DNA of 64,000 bases from Microvirga massiliensis. GTDB taxonomy: Bacteria > Pseudomonadota > Alphaproteobacteria > Rhizobiales > Beijerinckiaceae. The translations under genes were made by a program, and so were the position numbers. Of this stretch, positions 25,790 to 34,914 are shown piece after piece. Numbering within the stretch: position 1 is the first letter of the stretch; each line of letters starts with the position of its first letter. The notes beneath the pieces were generated by a model. The model had not been told where the DNA came from and ran no database searches. It saw nothing but the letters and a program-made list of their open reading frames with translations. The DNA lies in assembly GCF_001006805.1 (NCBI RefSeq), contig NZ_LN811357.1, positions 35,779 to 99,778 on the forward strand, read 5' to 3'.

Positions 25790-26164
25790 CTATCGCACCC
25801 CACGCTCCAGGCGCTCCAGGCGGTTCTCCAGCCTCTCGATGATCCGCTCCTCGAATCGCCAGCGCTCCTCGTGCTCGCGTCGCGGAACGAGCTCCTGTGT
25901 GATCGACGCCTGCCGGCGCTCGAGCCGCGCTTGCGCCTCCTCGACGGGCCGCAGCACCAGGGCGCCGACGACGCCTATGAGCGTCGCGGCGACGCCGAGG
26001 CCGGACCAGATCAGCGCCCAGGGCGTGCGGCCCCGTTCGTCGATGCGCTCGGCGATCTTCCTGACTTCGCGCGCAACACCTTCGACGCCACGCTCCAGGC
26101 CCTGAACCCGCGCCTCGAGGGCGGCGAGTTCGGCGGGAAAGGGATTGGGAGCACGAAGGTTCAT
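25790..26164 (-). CDS. Phage-cluster membrane/coiled-coil protein, unrecognised
   Basis: 124 residues from ATG 26164 (GGGGA 5 nt upstream). A start at 26248 that overlaps the upstream stop as TGATG would add 28 residues. Two charged helical parts (ELAALEARVQGLERGV and the C-terminal RRQASITQELVPRREHEER region) flank one membrane segment (WALIWSGLGVAATLIGVVGALVL). This architecture resembles accessory proteins placed next to holins. It is the last gene of the phage-derived block. Confidence 0.6.
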   Translation of the reverse strand: MNLRAPNPFPAELAALEARVQGLERGVEGVAREVRKIAERIDERGRTPWALIWSGLGVAATLIGVVGALVLRPVEEAQARLERRQASITQELVPRREHEERWRFEERIIERLENRLERLERGVR

Positions 26165-26247
26165 GGCAGTCCCCGTCGGCAGGGAGTTGAAATGCGCGGT
26201 GGCCTCCACCGCGCGGGACAGCAATGCATCGAAGGGTCCGAGGCCCA

Positions 26248-26445
26248 TCACAGCCGCGACGCGTTCACGCCGCGCAGCGCACCGGCCGCCAGGGCGAGCA
26301 CGCCGGAGATGACGGCGAGGAGGAGTTCCGCCGTACTCGGGTCGGCGAGAAATGCAGCGAGTGCCGGCCGGCCGAAGATGCCGGCAAGCGCCGCCGCGCA
26401 TGCGAGAAGGCCCGTAACGACACCGGGCGTGAGCAGAGTCTGCAT
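26248..26445 (-). CDS. Holin-like small membrane protein
   Basis: 65 residues with two predicted membrane helices (VVTGLLACAAALAGIFG and LLLAVISGVLALAAGALRG) joined by a short polar loop. Size, topology and position right after a cell-wall hydrolase gene suggest a holin. The family is not recognised by sequence. Confidence 0.55.
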   Translation of the reverse strand: MQTLLTPGVVTGLLACAAALAGIFGRPALAAFLADPSTAELLLAVISGVLALAAGALRGVNASRL

Positions 26446-26511
26446 GAAGGTCTCCCTTGCGCCTCGACAGGAATTCCCGGCGCGATGAGGCGGAGCACGC
26501 GGGACATCGGA

Positions 26512-27051
26512 TCAGGCTTCGTTGGCGGAGATTGCGCCGGTGGCCGTGAGACGGATCGGGCGAACCGCGCGCGGCTGCGCGAAGCGCCATGGCGCACGGC
26601 GACAAGCCGCGAGGCGATCGCGAAGAATGCGGATCACGCAAACGGAATCGGACTGGTTGCCGCCAAGCACGTGGAACGCGAGATCGTCCTCGCCGACATA
26701 GAATCCGACATGTCCGCCGCCCGGGCGACGGAAGACGAGCAGATCCCCCAGCGCCGGTTCATCGACATCTCCGCCGAAGCGCGTCCAGTTCAGCGCCCAG
26801 AGCGGATTGCGCACGGGCTCCCACCCGGCGCGCTTGACGCAGAGCGCCGCAAAGAGGCCGCACCACGGCGTCGAATCCGCCAGGAACACATCGTCGATGT
26901 CGAGCTCTTCCGCCCATGCAAGGATCGCCGGATTGCTCGCACGTCCGGCATGTTCCTGGACGCCGTAGAGGCGGATGGCTTCGACGAGATGACGCGGCGC
27001 AGTGATCTCCGCCAGCCAGGAATAGCGGCGCGGCAATGCGAGTTGTGGCAT
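26512..27051 (-). CDS. Phage-type cell-wall hydrolase, TIGR02594 (CHAP/NlpC-like)
   Basis: 179 residues. The catalytic region STPWCGLFAALCVKRAGW carries the active Cys in the TPWCG(A/L)F pattern. The His is probably in GGGHVGFYVGED, and HVLGGNQSDSV follows, together the signature of TIGR02594 proteins found in phages and gene transfer agents. The likely role is peptidoglycan cleavage for release or entry. No signal peptide. A family B repeat element separates it from the tail collar gene. Confidence 0.82.
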   Translation of the reverse strand: MPQLALPRRYSWLAEITAPRHLVEAIRLYGVQEHAGRASNPAILAWAEELDIDDVFLADSTPWCGLFAALCVKRAGWEPVRNPLWALNWTRFGGDVDEPALGDLLVFRRPGGGHVGFYVGEDDLAFHVLGGNQSDSVCVIRILRDRLAACRRAPWRFAQPRAVRPIRLTATGAISANEA

Positions 27052-27102
27052 GATTTGCTCTGCGGTTTTGATGAAGAGTGGTGTGATGTTGAGATTGGAG
27101 AG

Positions 27103-27240
27103 CGCAGCGTTTCCTCCTCACCCGCCCCTTCGGGGCGACCTCTCTCACCAGGAGAGAGGCGAAGACGCGGCAGCGCGCACATCACCTCTCCCTCGATGGG
27201 AGAGGTCGGCTGCGCAGCAGCCGGGTGAGGGTGGCAGCGC
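27103..27240 (-). repeat. Dispersed element family B, full copy 1 (inverted)
   Basis: Starts GCAGCGTTTCCTCCTCACCC and ends GGGTGAGGGTGGCAGCGC, the two termini of family B, here opposite in orientation to the copies at 36970 and 46746. Inside are paired CCTCTC/GAGAGG hairpins, including CCTCTCCCTCGATGGGAGAGG. Confidence 0.75.
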
Positions 27241-27291
27241 CGACGTGACAAGCACTGCGCAACACCGCGCTCGACAGAGAAAGCGCGGCGC

Positions 27292-27350
27292 CAACACCCC
27301 TCACCCGCCGCCCTTCGGGCGTCGACCTCTCCCGCAAGGGGAGAGGTGAA
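27292..27350. repeat. Dispersed element family B, partial copy
   Basis: CCCTCACCCGCCGCCCTTCG and CCTCTCCCGCAAGGGGAGAGG form the first half of a family B element. It ends 4 bp before the collar gene stop. Confidence 0.65.
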
Positions 27351-27353
27351 ACC

Positions 27354-28484
27354 TCACAACTTCCGGTAGAACGTCCCGAGCACCGACGGCTGCAGGTTGA
27401 TCATCGCGAGCGAATTCCCTTCGCTCGCGATCGCATGCATATGCGCAGGGATGGTGATCGTGCCGGTCGACGTGACCGCAACCGCCTGTGCGTTGCTGCC
27501 GGATGTGAACGCGGTCATCGGCGCGCCGGGCGCCGTGTAGGACGGCGTCGCGGCGCCGGCGCTTCCGGTGCTTCCGCCGTGATCGTGCTGCGCGAGCTCC
27601 TTCACGCGCTGTTGATGCACGTGGAGGCCGCCCGTGTTCCCCGCAACCTGCGCATCGTCGAAGAACGAGAACCGTGCGGGCGTGCCGGATTCCGAAGCCG
27701 TCGCGGCAGCGGAGAGCGTGATCGCGCTGCCCGCGATATCCGTGATCGTTGCCCCTGACGGCACATGTGCCATGCGGACTTTCATGCCGATCGCGAGCCC
27801 GGCCGCGTTCGCGACGACCGCCGAGGCGGATCCGTTCGATGTGGTGACCGTCGTCGAGACCTGGATGCGGTTCGCCGCGACATGGCCCATGTCGTCGAGG
27901 CCAACGGGCGTGCGGCCGCGCAGATCCGGCAGCGCAATCGTCTTGTTCGCCGCGAAATCGGCCGCGCCCGTCGCGCCGCGGCCGCCCGAGACCGGGCAGA
28001 TCATATTGTCGTAGGTGAGCCAGAGGTATTCGAACAATGCCTGCGTGTCGGCATTCGCGCGCTCCGTCGCACCGGATCCCGCGGAGCCGATCGTGCGGCC
28101 ATTGTCGCGCACCCAGCCGGCCCGCATGCCGGCACGCGGCAGCCACAGCACGTCGCCGGTCTGGAAGAGCCGGTCCGCGCTCACTTCGGATCCGCTTCCG
28201 CTTCCGGGTGCGGGATTGGCGATGCCGCGGAAATACCAGAGCTGCGCGCCCTCGCGCGTCAGCGCCTGCTCGTCGTAATCGCCATAGGGAAGATAGATCG
28301 CCGGCCACATCCCGAACGCATCGGCTGCAATCTCCTGCGGCAGCGGCGTCGCGAGCGCCGGGTCCGCATAGACAGTGAGCGGAGTCGTGGTGGAGCCAGC
28401 GAAAAATCGTACCCGCGCACCGGCTGCGATTGCGGCGTTGATATCGAGGGCGCGCGTGCCGGAAAGTCGCCAGAGGACGGCCAT
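27354..28484 (-). CDS. Phage tail fibre/collar-type protein
   Basis: 376 residues. The N-terminal 90 residues (MAVLWRLSGTRALDINAAIA and onward) look like a virion-attachment part. The centre has a collar-like segment (LWLTYDNMICP, IALPDLRGRTPVGLDDMG), and the C-terminus repeats a His-rich pattern (GLHVHQQRVKELAQHDHGG, AHMHAIASEGNSLAMINLQP), as in phage tail-collar/short-tail-fibre proteins. A role in receptor binding is inferred. It is preceded by the ejection-like gene. Confidence 0.78.
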   Translation of the reverse strand: MAVLWRLSGTRALDINAAIAAGARVRFFAGSTTTPLTVYADPALATPLPQEIAADAFGMWPAIYLPYGDYDEQALTREGAQLWYFRGIANPAPGSGSGSEVSADRLFQTGDVLWLPRAGMRAGWVRDNGRTIGSAGSGATERANADTQALFEYLWLTYDNMICPVSGGRGATGAADFAANKTIALPDLRGRTPVGLDDMGHVAANRIQVSTTVTTSNGSASAVVANAAGLAIGMKVRMAHVPSGATITDIAGSAITLSAAATASESGTPARFSFFDDAQVAGNTGGLHVHQQRVKELAQHDHGGSTGSAGAATPSYTAPGAPMTAFTSGSNAQAVAVTSTGTITIPAHMHAIASEGNSLAMINLQPSVLGTFYRKL

Positions 28485-28515
28485 CAGTGCATCTCCAGGA
28501 GAACGGCGGCCGCAT

Positions 28516-29205
28516 TCATCCGAACAGCTTGCCGAGCGATCGTCCGCCCGTGCCGAGCCCGAGGAGCCGCGCGCCGAGATTGAGGCCGCCCATGAGGGCG
28601 CCGAGCCGGTTCGCGGCAGCCTGGTCGCCGGCCCTGAAACCCTCCACGCCGGCAGCGGTCACGGTCTTCGTGGCGTCGCTCACGGTTCCGGCCCGATCGG
28701 CCCCGTACTGATAGCCGAGCCGGCCGAGATCCATGGCAGCCCCGGCCTGGGCGCGAGCAACGTCGAGGCCGCGTGCATCGAGCCCGGCGAGGCGACCCAG
28801 CCAATCGCCGTAGCCCTGATCCGCAAGGCCCTGCGCGAAGGCGATTGTATCGGCCTCCGCATTGCCGGAACGAAGCGTTCCAGCCGCCGCGTGCTTGCGG
28901 GCGAGCGCCTGCAGGCCCTGATCCAGCGTAAAGCGATAGCCGGGCGATGCGCGAAAGGCGTCCTCCGCAATAGCCCTGCCCTCCTCGCCGTTCAGACCGA
29001 GCGCACCGTCGAGCATCGCGCCGGCGCGGTCCGCGCGTGCCGTGAGCGGCGCAAGGACCGACGCCGCCGTGTCCGCACCGGCGCGGGCCCGCTCGAACCC
29101 TTGCGCGAGTTCGCCGAGGGCCGCATCCCTGCCCTTCGAGAGCTCGTTCGCGGCCCAGATCGCCGCAAGGCGCCCACGCCGTCCGGAAAATGCTCCACCA
29201 GCCAT
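28516..29205 (-). CDS. Phage structural protein, probably internal/ejection type
   Basis: 229 residues, strongly rich in Ala, Gly and Leu, helical. The first half repeats AxxA-type helices and FRASPGYRFTLDQGLQALARKHAAAGTLRSG; the end is GLNLGARLLGLGTGGRSLGKLFG. The phrase ASPGYxFxxxQGxxAL recurs in tail-associated and ejection-type phage proteins. In P22 the DNA-ejection proteins are encoded after gp10, where this gene lies. Assignment is by composition and position. Confidence 0.55.
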   Translation of the reverse strand: MAGGAFSGRRGRLAAIWAANELSKGRDAALGELAQGFERARAGADTAASVLAPLTARADRAGAMLDGALGLNGEEGRAIAEDAFRASPGYRFTLDQGLQALARKHAAAGTLRSGNAEADTIAFAQGLADQGYGDWLGRLAGLDARGLDVARAQAGAAMDLGRLGYQYGADRAGTVSDATKTVTAAGVEGFRAGDQAAANRLGALMGGLNLGARLLGLGTGGRSLGKLFG

Positions 29206-29215
29206 TCTGTGATCC

Positions 29216-29488
29216 TCATGTCAGGAGTGTCGATCTGAGCGCGCCGCCGTCGTTCGCCCACAGGCGCAACGTGCCGCTCGTGGTGTTCTTCCAGATCCGG
29301 AACTCGCCGGGCGGGATGTCGCTCGCGACCGGATCGACCGGGCTCGTCATGATCGCGAGCCGCGCCTCGTGGTTGGCGAGCGCGCGCCTCACGCCTGCGA
29401 GAAAGGCGTACCACACGCGATCCACCGCGCCGCCCGCCGTGTTCTGGATCGACGAGAGCGCGTTCGGCAGAGTCGGAACCGTCATCAT
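29216..29488 (-). CDS. Small phage structural protein, unrecognised
   Basis: 90 residues. The ATG at 29488 overlaps the stop of the gp10-like gene (ATGA), which decides the start over an upstream ATG. The C-terminus (PPGEFRIWKNTTSGTLRLWANDGG) looks like the small beta domain found at the tips of phage tail proteins. The function is probably at the tail tip, where P22 has its needle, but sequence does not settle this. Confidence 0.6.
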   Translation of the reverse strand: MMTVPTLPNALSSIQNTAGGAVDRVWYAFLAGVRRALANHEARLAIMTSPVDPVASDIPPGEFRIWKNTTSGTLRLWANDGGALRSTLLT

Positions 29489-30903
29489 CGTGCCCGCCGT
29501 CCTGCGCCGACATGCGCGCCGATCAGGGTGAACGGCACTGGGTCGGCGCATTCGACCGCGATCACGAGCCCCGCAGGCTCGATGAGCCCGAGCCGGTTGA
29601 CGTTCACCCGCTGGCGCACATGCCCCTGCGCGCCGATCGCACGCCTCATCGGCTCACCGAACGTCGCGCCGCCGTCGCGCGACCACGACACGAGGCAGAC
29701 GGGTTGCGTCTCGATCGGATCGAGGCCGGAGGCCACGCCCGTGCCCGTCACGATATCGATGTCGAGCCGGCTCGCGGTGGCCCGATTCGGGAAATCGCCG
29801 GTGCTCAGACTCTCCACCCGCAGAACGAGCGGATCCGAGCCCTCGCGCTGCATGGCCTCGCTGATCTCGAACACCTTGCCGCTCGCCTGGTCGCCGACGA
29901 GCCACTTCCCGAAAGCGCGGACGGATTGCGAGGCCCGGAACGTTGCCGAGCCGTGGCTCCGGCGCTCGTGCCAGCTCTGCATCGTGAGATCGTAGACCCA
30001 GCACCAGGCGGGCGAGCGCAGCACCCAGAAGGCGTGGCCGGCGGCCATGAACACGAAAGCCTCGAGCGCCGTCCTGTCCGGCAGGCCCTCGATCGCGCGC
30101 TCCACCGGATGCGTCGAGACCCGCACGGGCGTGTACCCATCGAGGCGATACACGACAGCGTCGTCGCCCACGAAGAGAAGCGTGTTCGTCCAGCCGTCCT
30201 CGAAGCCGGCTGCAGCGCTCGGGCCCGCGAGACCCCGTGGGATCACGGTCACGCGCGAGAACGGAAAGCCGACCGGGTTGCCCGTGTTCTGCCAGACTTC
30301 GATCGTCCCGAGCCCCATCAGGAAGAGCTCGCCGCGAAAGGTGATGCCGCGCCGGAGCCCGTCCGGCTTCGCCTCTGCGAAGGCGGTATCGAGCGTGTTG
30401 ATCGCAATCGTGTTGAGGCCGGTCGATCGCGCCCGCGCGTCGCCGTAGGTGAAGACGAAATAGCCGTCGATCGCGGTGACCGCGTTCGGTGCGCCGACAT
30501 CCGGATCCGGATAAGAGGCCGGCGGTGCGGTCGGGGAAATCACATAGGCAGCGCCATCGGCGACGCTCACGACGTCCGGCACCGGGCTCCGGTTGTTGCG
30601 CGCGAAGGTGACGGGTCCGGTTCCCGGCAATGCTCCGAGATCGGTCACCGTCCAGGTCGTGCCCGTGAGGACGGCGCTCGCGAGCCGTCCATCGAGAGCG
30701 AGGTAGAGGGTTGCATCCACCAGGATGAACCCGCGCAGGTGGGCGCTCCCCTCCACCTCGAAGACCTGCGCGAGGCCCGGAACGCGGCGGCGCACGATGC
30801 GCCCGTCTTCAAGCGTCTCGGCATAGCCATTGACGAGCCGGCCTGCGCTCTCGCGGCCGCGCGCACCGGGCGCCGAGGAGATCGGAAAGACGATGTCCGG
30901 CAT
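29485..30903 (-). CDS. P22 gp10-like packaged-DNA stabilisation (tail hub) protein
   Basis: 472 residues, the same length class as P22 gp10. The N-terminus (VFPISSAPGARGRESAGRLVNGYAE) and repeated beta-strand blocks such as NAVTAIDGYFVFTYGD, FRGELFLMGLGTIEVWQNTG and RASQSVRAFGKWLVGDQ match the phage-stabilisation family. In P22 gp10 closes the portal after packaging and joins the tail. Start ATG overlaps the adaptor-like gene stop (TGATG). Confidence 0.82.
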   Translation of the reverse strand: MPDIVFPISSAPGARGRESAGRLVNGYAETLEDGRIVRRRVPGLAQVFEVEGSAHLRGFILVDATLYLALDGRLASAVLTGTTWTVTDLGALPGTGPVTFARNNRSPVPDVVSVADGAAYVISPTAPPASYPDPDVGAPNAVTAIDGYFVFTYGDARARSTGLNTIAINTLDTAFAEAKPDGLRRGITFRGELFLMGLGTIEVWQNTGNPVGFPFSRVTVIPRGLAGPSAAAGFEDGWTNTLLFVGDDAVVYRLDGYTPVRVSTHPVERAIEGLPDRTALEAFVFMAAGHAFWVLRSPAWCWVYDLTMQSWHERRSHGSATFRASQSVRAFGKWLVGDQASGKVFEISEAMQREGSDPLVLRVESLSTGDFPNRATASRLDIDIVTGTGVASGLDPIETQPVCLVSWSRDGGATFGEPMRRAIGAQGHVRQRVNVNRLGLIEPAGLVIAVECADPVPFTLIGAHVGAGRRAR

Positions 30904-31235
30904 CAGAAGTACTCCGCTTCGATGGGCTCGCCCGTCTCACCTGTCGGCTGTTGGGCCCGCAGGCGCAGTTCCGCGGCGGAGCGATCGGGCGCCGCCACGC
31001 CGAAATCGGCCGCGACCGCCGCGGCCACGAGTTCCGCAAGCGGCAGGAACGCCGCATCGTCGATCGCATCAGTGTCCGCGACCACCGCAACGCCGCGGGC
31101 GGAGAGATCGGCGCGCACCGAGGGCAGCGTCGCCCGCACAAGCTCGGCGTCCTCCACTGCGACCGGCTGGCCGGCCGCCACGACCTCAAGGAGGCCGAGC
31201 ACGCGGCGGATGAGATCGTTCGTGGTGCGAGGCAT
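30903..31235 (-). CDS. Head-tail adaptor-like protein (P22 gp4 position)
   Basis: 110 residues from ATG 31235. NDLIRRVLGLLEVVAAGQPV then a helix-rich body with FLPLAELVAAAVAADFG resembles small head-completion proteins. It sits exactly between coat and gp10, the place of gp4 in P22. The longer open frame upstream overlaps the coat gene and is rejected. Confidence 0.65.
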   Translation of the reverse strand: MPRTTNDLIRRVLGLLEVVAAGQPVAVEDAELVRATLPSVRADLSARGVAVVADTDAIDDAAFLPLAELVAAAVAADFGVAAPDRSAAELRLRAQQPTGETGEPIEAEYF

Positions 31236-31300
31236 GGAATGACCCTCGAATGAGGACGGGGCGGCCGAAGCCGCCCCGTGCGCTGATGCTGCAGGTTTGA

Positions 31301-32386
31301 TCAATCGCCGGTCGCGGCGAAGAAGCCCGTGACCATGCCGCGCTGCTTGCCGATGACCGCCGCATCCTTCGTGCCGAACCGGTAGGCGAGCTTCTTCATG
31401 CCCCATTTGCCGATCATGCCGAGGCCCTTCACCTGCTCGTAATCGTCGGTGTCCTCGCGGCTGCGGTAGCGGGACTTCACGCCCCAGCCGAGCGCCTCCT
31501 GGCCACAGAGATAGACCGGCGCGATATCGATGCCGGCATTGCCGGCGCCGGCGAGGAGCGGCATGTCATCGACCTCGTGCACGAGCACGCCGTCGTAGTC
31601 GAGATCACCGCCCAGGAAGATGCCCTCGTTCTGCTCCACCACATTGACGGTGGCCCGCACGCTCTCGATCTCGGACTTGAGATCCCGGAAGGCGTACGGA
31701 TGCACGAAGGCGATAAAGAAGCGGCGGTTCTTCTTTTCGACGCGCAGCGGCGTGATGCGCGGCCGCGCCAGCAGCGCGATGCGCTTCAGGAGTGATACGC
31801 TGGCGCGGCTCAACTTGTCGGCGGCAGAGTCCACATTGGCGAGCGCCGTCGCATGCGTAGCATTGAAGTTCGCCTTGGCGGCACCGTAGAGCACGCGGTC
31901 GGCATTCGCCGCGTTCCAGGCGTTCTTGTCCGCAGCGCTCGCCGAGCCATAGGGGACGTCGCAGGCGGCGCCGACATCGAGCAGGCGATCGATGACCTCG
32001 AGCTTCACGTCCTCTTCCGCCCAGGCCTTGAGGTTCTCCCGTGCGGCGGAGCGCAAGTCGATGGCGGCAAGGTCGAGGTCGAGCTCGTGAAGGCTGATCG
32101 CCTTCTTGCGCATGTCCCACAGGACCTTGTCGCCGTATTCGCCCATCTGGGACTCGCTTCCCTTCAGCGGCGTGCGTCCCTTGATGGTGCCCTTCTCGAG
32201 ATTCGTGATGAACTCGAAGGTGATGCCGTCCGCGCGCTTGGAGGCGAGGTCCTCCTTCATGCGGATGATGTTGTTCTCGCTCGTGCCGGAATAGGCCGCG
32301 AACGGATTGGTCTGGAAGAACTCCGTCGAGAACTGGTCGTCCCAGATCTCGGGAGTGAGCTGCGCGATCGCGCGGGTCTCGGCCAT
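31301..32386 (-). CDS. Phage major capsid protein, N4-gp56/P22-type family
   Basis: 361 residues. Segments characteristic of the N4-gp56-like coat family are visible: EFFQTNPFAAYSGTSENNIIR, FEFITNLEKGTIKGRTPLKG, WDMRKKAISLHELD, NRRFFIAFVHPYAFRDLKSE, APVYLCGQEALGWGVKSRYR. There is no N-terminal protease-cleaved extension, consistent with a separate scaffold gene upstream. Probably the most abundant virion protein if expressed. The gene is intact. Confidence 0.88.
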   Translation of the reverse strand: MAETRAIAQLTPEIWDDQFSTEFFQTNPFAAYSGTSENNIIRMKEDLASKRADGITFEFITNLEKGTIKGRTPLKGSESQMGEYGDKVLWDMRKKAISLHELDLDLAAIDLRSAARENLKAWAEEDVKLEVIDRLLDVGAACDVPYGSASAADKNAWNAANADRVLYGAAKANFNATHATALANVDSAADKLSRASVSLLKRIALLARPRITPLRVEKKNRRFFIAFVHPYAFRDLKSEIESVRATVNVVEQNEGIFLGGDLDYDGVLVHEVDDMPLLAGAGNAGIDIAPVYLCGQEALGWGVKSRYRSREDTDDYEQVKGLGMIGKWGMKKLAYRFGTKDAAVIGKQRGMVTGFFAATGD

Positions 32387-32432
32387 GGGTCACCTCGGTT
32401 GTCGTTTGGGGATCTGCGTGTCGAAATGCGCG

Positions 32433-33047
32433 TCAGCGCTTCATGATCGCGGAGAGCGGCTGCGGACCGTTCCAGGTCACGCCGGAACGTGGACCCGCAG
32501 AACGGCCTTGCGCGAAATTCGAGGGCATCGGGCCCGGCGAATGGCCGGCGCGCGGTGCTCCGTTCTGCAGCTCCGCCAGGAGCTCCGCGCGCAGCTTCTC
32601 GCGATAGGCTCTCGGATCGCGGCCGATCTCGGAAAGGACTTGCTGCTGCTCGTGCCAGGCCAGGAGTTCGCCGTACGGATGCGGCGCCGCCATAATGCGC
32701 CGATAGGCCTCCTGCACCTGCGGATCGGATCCGATCGCGTTGGCTAGCGCCTGATAGGCAGCCTCGACTCTCTCCGATCCATGCTTCTCGACCGCCATCA
32801 TCTGAGAGACCTGCTCGCGGATGTTGGCGTCGGATGTCTCCATGGCGCGCGGGGTGCGGACGGCGTCGAGAACTTCCGAAAAGCGGCGTTCCCAGACAGC
32901 ATTCGCGTCGGCGAGCTGTTTTCCGAAATCGCTTTGTTCGGGAGAGTTCGGCGTGGAATCCGAAGCGGTCGGGAGTTCGGGACTCGCGGCATCGGACAAG
33001 GCTTCGCCCTGCCCGGACATGATCTCGTCCAGGGTCTGTGTCGTCAC
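32433..33047 (-). CDS. Phage scaffold-like protein
   Basis: 204 residues from GTG 33047, which has AGAGGA 5 nt upstream; the frame is open upstream but without such a site. The N-terminal third is acidic and Ser/Pro-rich. The middle is charged helix (VEKHGSERVEAAYQALANAIG, YGELLAWHEQQQVLSEIG) and the C-terminus is basic (LSAIMKR). Position directly before the coat gene and helical, low-complexity character indicate a scaffold. Confidence 0.7.
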   Translation of the reverse strand: MTTQTLDEIMSGQGEALSDAASPELPTASDSTPNSPEQSDFGKQLADANAVWERRFSEVLDAVRTPRAMETSDANIREQVSQMMAVEKHGSERVEAAYQALANAIGSDPQVQEAYRRIMAAPHPYGELLAWHEQQQVLSEIGRDPRAYREKLRAELLAELQNGAPRAGHSPGPMPSNFAQGRSAGPRSGVTWNGPQPLSAIMKR

Positions 33048-33174
33048 GGAATCCTCTCGCGTTACGGTGAAAACACGCCCGTCACAGCCGGCGACGCTGG
33101 CCACCTGCCCGGTGGCGGGGTTGGGACTTATGAGTTTGTTGTGCTCTGTTGATTCAGCACAGTATAAGGCCCGA

Positions 33175-33290
33175 GCGCCTCTGGATTGCTTCGCCTTCGG
33201 CTCGCAATGACGGAGTGGGCGTGATGTATGGCTATGCCAATCCCCTCACCGTCATTGCGAGCGCAGCGAAGCAATCCAGGCCCACGCTCG
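33175..33290. repeat. Dispersed repeat family A, site 4
   Basis: CTGGATTGCTTCGCCTTCGG then GGCTCGCAATGACGG, and an inverted partner CCGTCATTGCGAGCGCAGCG then GAAGCAATCCAGG. The two halves make a long imperfect palindrome. It lies between the scaffold and SGNH genes, inside the phage-derived block. Confidence 0.8.
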
Positions 33291-33298
33291 AGAGATAC

Positions 33299-34810
33299 TC
33301 ACACCGTGAACGTGCGCGCCACCGCCGCAACCGCCTTCGCGGCAAGCACATGCAATGCCGTCGACGGATGCACGCCATCCGCCGTCGGGTAATTCGCGAC
33401 ACCGTTCGTGATCCACTTGCCCGGATTCACGGAATCCTCGACGAACGGATTCGGATCGATCAGCCCGTCGATCGTGCCGTCCGCGACGCAGGCGCGAACC
33501 CAGGCATTGAACGGATCACGCTTGCCGCCGCCCGCCTCGAACCCGGCGGCAGGCACCTGTCCGGCCGCCGAGGCATAGGTATCCGTGGTCGAGGCGATGC
33601 GCGGGAAGATCAGCACCTGATAGACCTTGAGGCCGCGCCGGCGGCAGGCCGCCCAGACCTTCAGGGCCGAGCTCTGCGCGGCTGCGAGCGATTGCGAGGC
33701 GAGATCGTTCGTGCCGGCCTGCACGATCGCGTGGCTGCAATAGTGCAGGAGCGCCATGCGGCGCGGCGCATCGGGCGTCAGGAAGTTCGACAGGTTTCCG
33801 CCCGAGCGGCCGATCATGATCCACGGCCACATGCCGCCGGCCCCGTCGACATCCTGCAGCCCGCGCGGGACAAAGCCGTAATTGCCGCCCGCGACGATCC
33901 CGGAATTCGAGGCGTCGCCGGAACCGAAGGCAATGCTGTCGTTGAGGATGGCGATCGCCGGAACCGGCCGCTCTGCCCGTCCGATGACCGCGATCGGGCC
34001 CGGAATTCCGTTGCTTCCCACCGTTCCCGTCGTGCGCGCAGCGAGGAGCCCGGTTCCGTAGATCTGCGTTGCCGCCTCGGTCGACTTGACGAAGCTCTCG
34101 CCGTTGACCGCCGCATTGCGTCCGGTCGGAACCTGCAGGCCCGGCGCTCCGGGAAAGTCGCTGCGTACCCAGAAGGCCGTCGAAGGTTCGAGGTCGATGC
34201 CGATCGGGTCGCTCGTGACGAGTCCCGCGCCGGCCTCGAGCGCGCCTTGTAGTTTTCCCTGGAAATAGGCCGGCACATGCTTCGCCGGCGTGTCGAGCTC
34301 GATTGCCGCGCCGATCGCCAGATTGTTGGCGAGCGCGGTCTCGACGCCGCCTCCCGACGACAGGAGATAATAGGCTGGATAGAGGAGCTGCAGGTCCGAT
34401 ACCGCGACGGGCGGCGACTTCACGCGAACGCGGCTCTCGTAGCGGCTGCTCGCGTCGGACGCGGTCTGCGCATTCGCGATGAAGCTGCAGGTCGCGACGA
34501 GCTGGAGGCGCGGCGCGGAGCTTGGTTGCGTTTGTGCCGACGCGATCCCCAGCTCAAGACGCAATTCGCTCGTCGGCGGCTCGGGGAAGTCTCGAAGGAA
34601 CGTCACGCGTGCGACGGCGGATTGCAGTACCACAGAGAAATCTCCGCGCAGGGCCGAGAACAGTACGCTTCCACCGCCGACATGAATGACCGCGGCTTCG
34701 GTCTGCAGGTCGGTCGCGGAAAGCCAGGGCGGAATGGGAAACGTCACCGATCGCCCCGCCGTGATGGCGCCGCTGACATAAGCCGAGAGAAAAGTAGTTC
34801 CGGAACGCAT
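33299..34810 (-). CDS. SGNH-hydrolase-like protein within the phage block
   Basis: 503 residues. The first 280 residues are beta-rich. The C-terminal part holds SGNH-type blocks: LNDSIAFGSGD (block I Ser), VQAGTNDLA (block III Asn) and PTADGVHPSTALHVL (block V Asp/His). The expected activity is ester hydrolysis, for example removing acetyl groups from surface polysaccharide, as some phage tail proteins do. It stands between portal and scaffold, where P22 has no gene, with family A repeats on both sides. It may be a moron or decoration gene. No signal peptide. Confidence 0.72.
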   Translation of the reverse strand: MRSGTTFLSAYVSGAITAGRSVTFPIPPWLSATDLQTEAAVIHVGGGSVLFSALRGDFSVVLQSAVARVTFLRDFPEPPTSELRLELGIASAQTQPSSAPRLQLVATCSFIANAQTASDASSRYESRVRVKSPPVAVSDLQLLYPAYYLLSSGGGVETALANNLAIGAAIELDTPAKHVPAYFQGKLQGALEAGAGLVTSDPIGIDLEPSTAFWVRSDFPGAPGLQVPTGRNAAVNGESFVKSTEAATQIYGTGLLAARTTGTVGSNGIPGPIAVIGRAERPVPAIAILNDSIAFGSGDASNSGIVAGGNYGFVPRGLQDVDGAGGMWPWIMIGRSGGNLSNFLTPDAPRRMALLHYCSHAIVQAGTNDLASQSLAAAQSSALKVWAACRRRGLKVYQVLIFPRIASTTDTYASAAGQVPAAGFEAGGGKRDPFNAWVRACVADGTIDGLIDPNPFVEDSVNPGKWITNGVANYPTADGVHPSTALHVLAAKAVAAVARTFTV

Positions 34811-34914
34811 GAGCCCTCCCTTGCGGAGCGAGTTCCGCAGTGAGTGATGAGATGTGAGGTGTTGAAGTGAGGCTTGCGCAGCGATGCCGGCCTATTCCGC
34901 CATTGCGGCTGCAG

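Noticed and set aside
33149..34252. Plus-strand frame of 367 residues
   Set aside because: Antisense shadow of the SGNH-like gene, partly made of family A repeat.
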